From positions 24,552,001 through 24,616,000 of the forward strand of contig NC_077222.1 of the NCBI RefSeq assembly GCF_024763615.1: a stretch of 64,000 bases of DNA, read 5' to 3'. Positions 1-8,362 of the stretch are shown piece after piece. This stretch comes from Phlebotomus papatasi (Eukaryota; Arthropoda; Insecta; Diptera; Psychodidae). The position numbers and the translations under genes were made by a program. A model generated the notes under the pieces. That model did not search any database. It was not told the origin of the DNA and worked only from the letters and a program-made list of their open reading frames with translations. The first letter of the stretch is position 1; the number at the start of each line of letters is the position of its first letter.

Positions 1-21
1 CAATGAATAAATGTAGTACAT

Positions 22-108
22 ATGATCGGTAAATGCTATCCTTAAGTGCTGCAATTAAAGAAAAACTTACGAACAGTAGAAGGTGACAATAATTCATTTT
101 ACGATAAC
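22..108. repeat. Fragment of the 3113-3538 TIR element
   Basis: This stretch aligns by eye with the right end of the element at 3113-3538. Both carry a GATCGGTAAA word, then CTTAAG, then CTTACGAACAG and a GTGAC/GTCAC word in the same order. Only one end is present, cut off near the TIR element that begins at 113. No coding content is seen. Confidence 0.45.
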
Positions 109-112
109 CCCA

Positions 113-353
113 TAGGGGAAAGTGCACATGCTTGATACGCTTGATACCATTGAAAGCTTCGTAATGACTAAATTTTTCCTATGTTTCTCAATAAACGTGA
201 CTTATTTGACGTTGAATTATTTTTTAAAAAAATTGGCCACATTCCCATAGTTTTTAAAATATGGTTGCGATGAGTTACATATATATTATGAAACATAGAA
301 TATTCAGTCATTACGAAGCTTCCAATGGTATCAAGCATGGGCACTTTCCCCTA
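113..353. mobile_element. Non-autonomous TIR element (MITE), GGGGAAAGTGC family
   Basis: TA-flanked element of 241 bp. The left end starts TAGGGGAAAGTGCACATGC and the right end is its inverted complement, ending GGGCACTTTCCCCTA. The inverted repeats run about 65 bp and include GAAGCTTCGTAATGACT. The word CTTGATAC is doubled in the left arm. A second copy is at 40204-40423. There is no transposase, so it must be moved in trans. The TA flanks point to a Tc1/mariner-type integration (inference). Confidence 0.85.
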
Positions 354-796
354 CTTCGGCTTCGGCTTTTCTGCCATGCCAGTAAAAGTTGGTTTATCAA
401 TTTTCACGTTCAATTTAGCAAGATTCCACGGCTTATCCTCGTTTTTGGATTATCTTGAACTAACAAACTTGGTAGATAAGGTAAAAAATCTTTAAAATAA
501 AATGAGAATCTTTATTGTGAATGTGGTAGTCGGAATATTCAAGATTGAACAAATTAATTGAATTGAAAATTCAATGTTAACCCATCAAAAACGATTGCAA
601 CACCGGTGTCACATAAAGAAAATGATTTTTTATCAATATATAATGTTAAAAAGAACGCCAATTTAATGCCAATAGTATAAAATTTCATCAATCTTGCATT
701 TATAGTTTATGAATAATTTTTAATATTTTTTCTATATTTTTATTTTTTTTTTTAAATAAAAAACTCTTGGTACCAGCAACTACAATAATTTATATA
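354..796. other. No gene seen
   Basis: AT-rich unique-looking DNA with A and T runs. Nothing recognisable was found on either strand. Confidence 0.6.
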
Positions 797-1029
797 TAGG
801 AAAAACTGGGGCACCACCAAACAAGGGGTAGCACCAAACACGGGGTAGCACCAAACACTAATTTTTATTTTTACACTACTTGGACTATCTCGACCATTTC
901 TTCAGTGGACATGCATCCCTATAATGCCTATAAATTTCATTAAGTCTTATCCTATGAAGTCGAATATCCGATTAAAAAATCGCAGTGTTTGGTTCTACCC
1001 CGTGTTTGGTGGTGCCTCAGTTTCCCCTA
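797..1029. mobile_element. MITE, AAACTGGGGCACCACC family
   Basis: TA-flanked, 233 bp. The inverted ends are TAGGAAAAACTGGGGCACC and its near-complement ending GTTTCCCCTA. The word CACCAAACA occurs three times in the left arm at about 17-18 bp spacing and twice, inverted, in the right arm. Other copies are at 39109-39329, 45421-45612 (decayed) and 57405-57620. It has no coding capacity. Confidence 0.85.
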
Positions 1030-1162
1030 TTATTTTCTACAGGAATGAGAAGCATCATTCTTAATCAATCTTAATCTTAATAATTTGAAAAGTTATTTTA
1101 TTAGCTATACGGGGAAGCCTGCTACTTCGAACGAATCAAGCTTAAAACAAATAATTTTTTAA

Positions 1163-1364
1163 TAAGGGAGACCGGGGCAGAATTAGCCACGTATAGTAAC
1201 AGATAGTGGTAACTTATAGTTTGCCTTCGAAGAAATATTGAGGAAACCATTTAATTCCTTAATATTCGTTGAAATATTTATCAGACTTATGCAAACATTT
1301 TTTGTACAAATTATACGCAATTAAAAATTTCATTTGGTGGCTAATTCTACTCCTGTGTCCCCTA
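1163..1364. mobile_element. MITE, AAGGGAGACCGGGGC type
   Basis: TA-flanked, 202 bp. The left end TAAGGGAGACCGGGGCAG is followed by AATTAGCCAC. The right end carries the inverted GTGGCTAATTCTAC and finishes GTGTCCCCTA. The outer end is shared with the larger elements at 32990-34292 and 51267-51860, but the interior is unrelated. It directly abuts the next element. Confidence 0.8.
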
Positions 1365-1524
1365 TGTTTTTAGTTAATTTGACTCGTTATAATGTTATAT
1401 GTTAATAACTATTTCGATTTCGTGAATTACATGAAAAGAACCACGGGAACAAAAGCCTAAAAAACATAGAAAAAATTGAATTCTCCGATGTTTAAGTTGT
1501 CCCAAGGTAGTGCGCTTTCCCCTA
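1365..1524. mobile_element. One-ended copy of the GGGGAAAGCGC MITE family
   Basis: Only the right end is intact (GTAGTGCGCTTTCCCCTA). The preceding ACATAGAAAAAATTGAATT matches the full copy at 19687-19907. The left end is missing or has been replaced by the neighbouring element that ends at 1364. Confidence 0.6.
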
Positions 1525-1734
1525 TAGATTTTTTTTGTCTATGAAGGTTCTAAAATTACCTCTGATTGATTTTTGCAATTGGGCTTTTTTCTGTATTTTT
1601 AAATTTGAGTTCTAGCTTCGCAATTGGTTTGCGGAACAAAATTTAATCATAATAAGATCCAGTTTCATTTAAAATTTGGGGAAAAAGCCCATCTTCAAAT
1701 CTGCCGTAATTCAATCGTGCCCCACTCCCCCCTA
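1525..1734. mobile_element. Decayed MITE related to 52169-52371
   Basis: The right end TGCCCCACTCCCCCCTA is clear. The interior order (GGGC near the left, CAATTGG, AAGATC then CATTTAAAA) follows the copy at 52169-52371. The left end is degenerate. This is the third element in a row without spacer DNA. Confidence 0.5.
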
Positions 1735-1951
1735 TCAATTCAATGTGAAGCAACAGACTCAATCACCCTCCCTGTATCAAACATTTAGCATTGCTTTGAC
1801 ATTTAATTACTAATTAATAAGTGGCATATAATAAGGTCGCAAATGGTGTACGAATTAATCTAACAACAATTTCATTAGGAAATTCCAAATGATTTCCCAT
1901 TAAAGCAGAAACTGGGAAAGTTCAACATATATTCGAATAAGTTAATAAAAT

Positions 1952-2029
1952 GAAATTTAAAATTCATTCATTCATTCATTCATTTTCAACCGCTTATCCC
2001 TATTGGGGTCGCGGGCGAAATTTAAAATT
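1952..2029 (-). mobile_element. 5'-truncated LINE 3' tail with target-site duplication
   Basis: A 13-bp direct repeat, GAAATTTAAAATT, flanks the insertion at 1952-1964 and 2017-2029. On the minus strand the insert reads GCGACCCCAATAGGGATAAG, then CGGTTGAAAATG, then a (GAAT)n tail. A GGATAAGCGG-type block followed by a 4-bp tail repeat is, from memory, the conserved 3' end of a LINE group common in animals. Only about 50 bp was inserted, so it is dead on arrival. Confidence 0.7.
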
Positions 2030-2634
2030 ATTTAATAATTTCCAAATTATTAATTCGAATATAAAAAGGTAATTATAAATAATAAATATACTTGTAGCTA
2101 TTTATATAGGTATCATATAAACATTAAAAGAAATTAATAAAATAACTGAAAGAAAATAAGTTTTATCAGTTCTCTATATTTAATTCATTTTGCATTTTAC
2201 GCATTTATTGCATATTGTTTATTTAAACTTTCTATTGAAAAACATGCAAAAAGTTCTCTGTGAATCAATTTTCATGTTAATTTTCAGTTCAATATATTTA
2301 AAAAACAGTTTTTAAATTTTTGTTGTTCTTGCAATATATAAAATATATTACCTTCTTTTATTATTACTATATTTACGGGTATTGATATCATCGCCCTTAG
2401 GTTTGTTTGCTGAATGAATTCTGTGCGTTTTTTATTTATTTTGAGTAAAGGACGAGATAACTAAAACGCTTTGCTTTTAATTTTTATTTTGACATTTTTT
2501 AAAAATATTTTTGTATAAGAAAATTTATATAATTCTCGGTGGTACTTTTTTATTCCATTTACTGGCCGCTCGTCTTACTCGTTTACTTTTAAAGGAAAGC
2601 TTTTTATTTAATACGATCTCTTTTTGATTTAGAA
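2030..2634. other. No gene seen; AT-rich
   Basis: Very AT-rich, with homopolymer runs. No ORF of note, RNA gene or inverted repeat was found. Confidence 0.6.
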
Positions 2635-2761
2635 TAGAGGTGTGCAAAAACCGTTGAAATCGAATTAACGTCAAAATAAGTTTGTTATAGTAGCGTTTTC
2701 ACCATTGACGCACATGTTTCATTTGACGTTTACTCGGTTTCAACGGTTCTTGCACGTCTCA
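2635..2761. mobile_element. Short MITE, AGAGGTGTGCAA family
   Basis: About 127 bp. The left end TAGAGGTGTGCAAAAACCG and the right end, complementary to it, enclose ACGTCAAA / TTTGACGT inverted words. A second copy lies at 4953-5077. No coding content. Confidence 0.75.
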
Positions 2762-3112
2762 TGATTTAGAAATACATTTTCAAACGCTTTGCACGACTTT
2801 TTTTCGTTTTTGCAATCTTGAAAGTTTCTGAGCAGGTACATTAGAATCAGTTTATTTCCAGATTTTCATCAGGCAATAACAATTTTTCTTAATTTAGTTT
2901 TTTTTTTGTATGTCTTTTTCAAAGTGTCTACTGTTTATTTATGAAGTTAAATAGTTCTTAATCGTTACGTCAAATTCTAGTAATGCTATGTGGCAATTTA
3001 GTAGAATGACAATCGAATTTTGGATTTATGTCAGCAGGAAAAATCGAAAATTTCTTTTATCTGGCTTTTAATGAGTATCAACAAAACGAAACGGACAAAA
3101 CGTATAAAAAAA
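2762..3112. other. No gene seen
   Basis: AT-rich DNA between two TIR elements. Nothing recognised. Confidence 0.5.
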
Positions 3113-3538
3113 TATCGTAGACGTGAATGACTTTGTCCTAGATGGGTCATTTCGCCCCTCTATCGTCCATTAACATTTTTAATTTTAATGTTTGAGAACG
3201 ATCTTTACCGATTAGACATTGAGGCCATTTACACTGCCGCATAAGATTGAGATTGAATTGTCCCAAAATCGGTTTTTGGAACAATTCAGTCAAAATCTAA
3301 TACGACAGTCTAAATGACCTCAATGAAATCGTTTAGATTGCGACCTTAGATTAAGACTTAATTATTCGAAATCCGATTTTGGAACAGTTCAATCCCAATC
3401 TAATGCGACGGTGTAAATAGCCTCATTGTAGACCGGATCGGTAAAGACCATGCTTAAGACCTAGAATTCAAGAAAGGCTTACGAACAGGAGGGGCACAGA
3501 ATCACCAACAGAGTACAAAGTCACCCGTATCTACGGTA
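3113..3538. mobile_element. 426-bp TIR element with nested inverted words
   Basis: The outer ends are TATCGTAGACG...GACTTTGT and the complementary ACAAAGTCACCCGTATCTACGGTA, followed inward by GCCCCTC / GAGGGGC. Further in, GATCTTTACCGAT pairs with ATCGGTAAAGACC. An inner block beginning ATTGAGGCCATTTACACTG is repeated in inverted form around AATCGGTTTTTGGAAC. A half copy is at 22-108. The superfamily is uncertain. Confidence 0.7.
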
Positions 3539-3991
3539 CTAAAAAAATATTAACAATTATTGGAAGTAATCAATCGACTCCATATCTGAGCGATATGTCA
3601 ACAGAAAATATGTTGTAACTAATTTTGCCAAAGAAAATATATCTTGATTCACGTATACACTGATTTGAGAATTTACAAATTACATTACTATCTTGTTTTT
3701 CTCTCGTTTTCTCCGAATCAATTACCTCGTCGCATTTTCATTCTTGCTAAGCTTATTTAAAATTTATATGAAAATAAATTCGTATATTCTACGAACCATA
3801 ACAAACATCATTCTCTCTTTTCCAAAAATAGAAAATTCTATTCATTAAAACATTTATTAAAGAGAAGATAAGCTCAATCACTTTATGATACAGTCTTCCT
3901 GATTTTCACTTTTGATCTCCCATGTATTCCCCTTTTTCAATGAAAAACCGAAATATTTGTAAATTGATATTTTTTGTGTACCCTCTTTCAG

Positions 3992-4097
3992 TATCCAGTA
4001 CGCATATGTGGAAGAGAGAGTATACCTTTTTGAAATACAATCCAGGAGAACCACCCTTTATATATATTTTCCCGGAATATGGGGGGATCTAATAGTG
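3992..4097 (+). other. Possible first coding exon (speculative)
   Basis: A polypyrimidine tract ends CCCTCTTTCAG just before 3992. An ATG at 4079 has A at -3 and G at +4 and an in-frame stop upstream at 4031. It reads MGGSNSG up to a donor-like GTATGAGT at 4098, leaving phase 1. That phase would fit the candidate exon at 4484-4567. Seven residues are too few to be convincing. Confidence 0.12.
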
Positions 4098-4483
4098 GTA
4101 TGAGTGTACTTGAAGATGGAACTGAAAGCTCTTCAACTACGGGAGATGAATGGAGAAAAAAGCCACGAGTCAAAATACATTGTGTAAAAGGGCTCAAATT
4201 TGAGCGCTCGAGGGAGAAATTCCGCATTCTTGGATGGTGTCTTTTGCTATTCCTCTCTAAGAAAAAAGAACCCCCTTCTTAACTTTCACAGTCTCGAACA
4301 GTAGAATTTTCCAAATATTGAACAGAATTTGAGAAAGAAGCCCAGAGCAGCCTGTTGATTAAAGAGGCAATTATCGGATGAGAAAAGATTGCTTATGAGA
4401 AGTATTTCGTGTATTGAAGGATTTTCTGGAAGGATTGGCCCCAATTGCTAAAAAAATTAAGATAAATCCTCTCCTTCACACAG

Positions 4484-4567
4484 TGCTGAAGCCATTGAAG
4501 CCCTCTAGTCTGACAAATGTAGGAAAAAAAAGCTCTAGCAAAAGGAAGCAATCAAGTGCCATTGACG
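4484..4567 (+). CDS. Possible internal coding exon A
   Basis: Bounded by a good acceptor (CTCTCCTTCACACAG) and a strong donor (GACG|GTGAGT). The one frame open throughout gives 27 codons, beginning LKPLKPSSLTNVGKK and ending KRKQSSAID, rich in Ser and Lys. The 84-nt exon is phase 1 at both ends. The same frame stays open about 90 nt upstream, so the true 5' edge may be earlier. The product is not recognised. Only the splice sites and phase support it. Confidence 0.28.
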
Positions 4568-4952
4568 GTGAGTGACGCGATTTTATTTTTTCAATTGTGA
4601 AATGAAGGGCAGAAAATCAAGCAAAAGCTCTAAAAATGTTTCAACTGCTTTTCTCCACGTTCTTTTCATCCCACTTCAGAAGCTTTCCACGCTATTATTT
4701 TATCCATTGCTTTTTGAGCTTTTTCCCACACGTAAAAATCCAATACTAGCATGAAGTGGTAAATTTATGAGGTTAGAATTAGACACTGAAGATTCCGAAA
4801 CTCAATTTAAAGACGAGACGTACTGTATGAAAAATGGATGTTTGGCTACATGTAAATACCACGAAGAGAAACGGAGAATAACTAAATTTTAAATTGAAAA
4901 ATTCAAATACCAAAGAAGAACTTATTCTTAAACTTTTAGATCACCTTAACCC
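4568..4952. other. No gene seen
   Basis: Unique-looking, moderately A-rich DNA. Short ORFs only, none with family features. Confidence 0.5.
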
Positions 4953-5077
4953 AGAGGTATGCAAGAACCGTTTGAAACCGAACCAACGTCAAATGAAACT
5001 TGTACGGTCAATAAAACGCTACCTGAACAAACTTATTTTGACGTTTATTCAGTTGCAAATGTTCTTGCATACCCCTA
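4953..5077. mobile_element. Short MITE, second copy of the 2635-2761 family
   Basis: About 125 bp. AGAGGTATGCAAGAACCG at the left and its complement TTCTTGCATACCCCT at the right, with ACGTCAAATGAAACTTG inside. It is inverted in relation to the first copy but is clearly the same family. Confidence 0.75.
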
Positions 5078-5301
5078 CCTTAAACTAACAGAAAACTAAG
5101 CCACGCCCTTTTACGGAATTACAGTCTAGAGAACTTAATTGTGTCATAATTTTTAATGTACAATAAGGGTATAATAATACGTCACTATTTGGAATATTAG
5201 GACATACCATAATTGAAAATACATCAGTAGATCAAAATACATAAATAGACTTAAAAAATTTAGCCACGCCCCTTTATACAATACAATTCCAATAGTATCA
5301 A

Positions 5302-5554
5302 CACTGAGAGAAAAACAGGGGTGCGATTAACTTTTTTCCTCATAACTTTAACACTTTTTAGGTGTAAAAATATATCAACATTTTTTAATGTTAATTTTAC
5401 ACCTTTCTAAAGGTAAATTTAACATGAAAAAGGGTAACTTTAACCCCTAATACACCTAAAAAGCACAATATTTACACCGATTTCGAATCAATACTGCCAC
5501 GTAAAATTAACATTTCCGAAATGTTATTTTAACTTTTTCGAATTTCTCTCAGTG
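5302..5554. mobile_element. MITE, CACTGAGAGAAA family
   Basis: 253 bp with ends CACTGAGAGAAAAACAGGG and TTTCTCTCAGTG. The interior has inverted blocks built on TTAACATTTTT, TTTACACC and AAAGTGTTA-like words, giving strong overall fold-back potential. Other copies: 34646-34897, 41988-42244, 54535-54790 and 57386-57851. The copy at 34646 shows TA on both sides. No coding capacity. Confidence 0.85.
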
Positions 5555-6533
5555 CAGTAAAAAAAAACAACTTCACAAATAAATTTGAAAATTCTTCACA
5601 ATGTAAACTTAAACTAAATTTTTTATGAAGACTTCAATTGATAAGTTTAGATTAAAAGTGAATATAGGGGTAAAATCTCTGTGGAATATCTAACCTTTCA
5701 GAACTATTTTCCATGTGCCCAAAGATAATGGGCATGAAAAAGGGAAGGGTTCATTGAAACATTGCCACAGTTTGTCATCCCACATGTCTGCACTTTGTCT
5801 GCCCAGGTGTATGATGATTCCACAGAGAGATATACAATCTCAGGCTTGGTGGAGCAACAAGAGTCTACTGGAGCTTTACATGTGGATTAAATTCTATTCA
5901 ATCCTGATGGGATCAGAAATTTGCCACAGCTTATGTCTCACTGTGATTACACTACAAAATTCCCATCTCGCTCCCACTTGAGAGGAAGATTCAAGCACTG
6001 ATTAATTTTCCACTGAATCTCTCAAAATCCACCCACCCATTTCTGCACCAAAGTCCCCCTTTTCACCCATGTTTTCAAAGTTAATTTCTCGATGAATATA
6101 TTGGACTGAGAGAGTGGAATTGGACAAGTAAAATGAGGAGAATGCAATGCAGTTTACTACAAGATGAAGATGAAATTGTCTTTCTGCACATAACTTATTA
6201 TACTTCAATCAAATTCTACTTTATAGAGTAAACACATTCCTTATATATATAAAAAGATTTTCCAATATTTTCCTGCATCAGGATTTTTTGTGAACTAACT
6301 AGAAATGAGAAAATTGATTGTCTGTATTGGAACTTTAATTTTAAAATCGCACATTTTACACAGAGGAAGGATTTAATCTTTTTGGCAAGTTTCATCCTTG
6401 AAGAATTTTTGGTCACGCCCTTTTCAAGGATTATAACCCACTATACCTAGCATTTTAACGTTTTACATTAAAATAATAGGTAAAGGTAATAAATAAAACT
6501 AAAGGTCGTGTAGCAAGTCAAGCAGCGCATGTG
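5555..6533. other. No gene recognised; unique island
   Basis: 5700-6210 has higher G+C than its surroundings and open frames of under 90 codons on both strands, with no recognisable domain and no convincing splice-site pair. It may be conserved non-coding DNA. The rest is AT-rich. Confidence 0.5.
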
Positions 6534-6606
6534 GCCTCTATAGCTCAGTTGGTAGAGCACTCGTCTAGTTAACGAGAGGTCTCCAGTTCGATTCTGAGTG
6601 GAGGCA
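6534..6606 (+). tRNA. tRNA-Thr (anticodon AGU), possibly a pseudogene
   Basis: A 73-nt cloverleaf: acceptor GCCTCTA pairs with TGGAGGC, D-arm GCTC/GAGC, anticodon stem CTCGT/ACGAG with loop CTAGTTA (anticodon AGT), variable loop AGGTC, T-loop TTCGATT and discriminator A. There is no intron. The A box TAGCTCAGTTGG is good. The T stem has one C-A mismatch (TCCAG/CTGAG) and the B box is imperfect. TTTTT follows 4 nt after the gene. The antisense strand reads as a short peptide and is a shadow. Confidence 0.75.
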
Positions 6607-6610
6607 GGAA

Positions 6611-6615
6611 TTTTT
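6611..6615 (+). terminator. RNA polymerase III T-run terminator
   Basis: Five T residues start 4 nt after the tRNA discriminator base, the usual place for pol III termination. This supports the tRNA being a gene with its own downstream signal rather than an internal piece of a SINE. Confidence 0.6.
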
Positions 6616-7208
6616 CCTATCTCCACTGAGAAAAAAAAACTGGATGATTTGAGTGTCATTTGCTCTGATTGACGATTTCTCTGTACATTAAAATAATATG
6701 ACGGTTTTATTTGCGAAATAATCCTATCATTTTTATCTCAAACTGTGACCAAATAGATTTCCTATGTAAGCCAGGCCACGCCCCCTACAAGTATATGGTA
6801 ATATTGCAAGATTTTAGAGTGTACCTAATAATTATACGTAATATACCTACAGAGAATCAAAAATATGATCATTTATCACGAAAGATTATCAAATATAAAA
6901 TACACTAAAGAAAAAATAAATAAGCAATGCCCATTTTTCTAAATAATATATCTACTAAAACCCGCAATTCTATCAATTACACCGAAATGCCAGTAATATT
7001 ATGCAATACTTTTTGTGGACTTAGTGTCTCAATATTTAAAAATAAAAAAAAAATGAGAAAGCCTATTAATGTCACTCAACATTTTTTAAAGAGGCGTGGC
7101 CTAAAATTATTATTCAATAAATCCACATAATATATAGACAGCTCCATTCAATGACAATATAAGTCAATTTACTCTTCTTTTTCTGTCAGATAAATATGTT
7201 ATTCCTAC
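6616..7208. other. No gene seen; AT-rich
   Basis: AT-rich DNA containing two of the CACGCCC-type words (6776, 7092). Otherwise nothing recognised. Confidence 0.5.
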
Positions 7209-7437
7209 TAGGGTGAAGGGAACACCTATTGACACTTCAAGAACTCGTTTCAGGACCTATTGACACCCTACTCTGTACTATTTGGAATACGAAATTTAAA
7301 CACTTATTCTTATCGAAAAACTCAGATTAATGAAAAAACGTCTACTTACATTTTATTAGATACATTAAATAAACTTCAACATTTTGACAAAAGTGTCAAT
7401 AGGGGTTCCTTGTCGAATAGGTGTTCATTCGACCCTA
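7209..7437. mobile_element. MITE, TAGGGTGAAGGGAACACC family
   Basis: TA-flanked, 229 bp. The left arm carries CCTATTGACAC twice, 33 bp apart. The right arm carries the complement GTGTCAATAGG and ends TTCGACCCTA. The interior has GGAATACGAAATT and ACATTTTATTAGATAC. Other copies: 23357-23560 (inverted) and 41605-41834. No coding capacity. Confidence 0.85.
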
Positions 7438-7746
7438 CCAGGTTAAAATTTGATGCTGATTCGACGTGATGCTGACAAAGCAAAGAAATTTTCTAACTCC
7501 AAATGACTCTGCTTCAAAGTTGTCATTTTAAGACAGCATAGCGTGAAATGGAACTTTCGATATAGAATTGTTTACAAGTTGGAGTCTCTCAGACTTTCAT
7601 CTTTCTCACCATAAACTTTAAAAAGTGATGATAAAAGCGTATAATTATCATTCTTCAAATACAACTTCTGCAGTGGGCGTGGCCTATACTTTCATTCATA
7701 TAAAATCTCATAAAAAATTGGGAATCCTTTGCCTTGTATTAGGGCC

Positions 7747-8362
7747 TTGACAGACCTGAGGATTAAACGAGTGACGGCTTACACAGAAAAAATATTTTGT
7801 AAAAAAATTCGTAAATGTTTGTGAATTCCTATGGGGGAGTTACAAAATGCTCGTGAACCGTATAACCCACAAACAAGTTCGTAAAAGTTTGTACTTTTTC
7901 ACAAACATTGTTCGTAACGTGATCATTTGACGAACATTTTTTTGTATTTTTCTTATCATTTGTTCATAAATACACAAAAAAATTTCGTAAAATTTGGTCA
8001 TTTGTTCGTAAATGTTCGTAAAATGTTCGACAGGAAAACAAACATTTACGAAGAAATGACAAAATTTTTTGTGTGTTTACGAACATTTACGAACAATTGT
8101 TCGTAAAAGTACAAAAAAATGCTCGTCAAATGAACATGTTACGAACAATGTCTGTGAAAAAAGTACAAACTTTTACGAACATGTTTGTGGGTTATACGAT
8201 TCACGAGCATTTCATAACTCCCCCATAGGAATTCACATTTACCAACATTTTTACAAAATATTTTTTTCTGTGTAGCGTAATTATATTCGATGTAATGGTT
8301 AATCTACATTTCCATCATTTTCCACTAGGTCGTCTCTCGGCTTAAGTCGTAAGTGTGGCTAG
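7747..8362. mobile_element. TIR element split by a foldback insertion
   Basis: The right end (8326-8362) reads GTCTCTCGGCTTAAGTCGTA, matching the right end of the element at 40966-41183. The left end near 7747-7779 carries the weaker complement ATTAAACGAGTGACGG. The 495-bp foldback at 7780-8274 sits inside, so this copy is older than that insertion. The left end is only loosely matched. Confidence 0.45.
7780..8274. mobile_element. Long foldback MITE, ACACAGAAAAAATATTTTG family
   Basis: TA-flanked, 495 bp, almost wholly palindromic. The left arm runs from ACACAGAAAAAATATTTTG through GAATTCCTATGGGGGAGTTA and ATAACCCACAAAC; the right arm mirrors it to TTTTTTTCTGTGTA. The centre is a run of TTCGTAAATGTTCGTAAA words in both orientations. 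If transcribed it would form a hairpin with arms of about 240 bp. Other copies: 16711-17115 and the split copy at 29010-30312. Confidence 0.88.

Noticed and set aside
6468..6659. Minus-strand peptide over the tRNA
   Set aside because: It is only the antisense of the tRNA-Thr-like gene.
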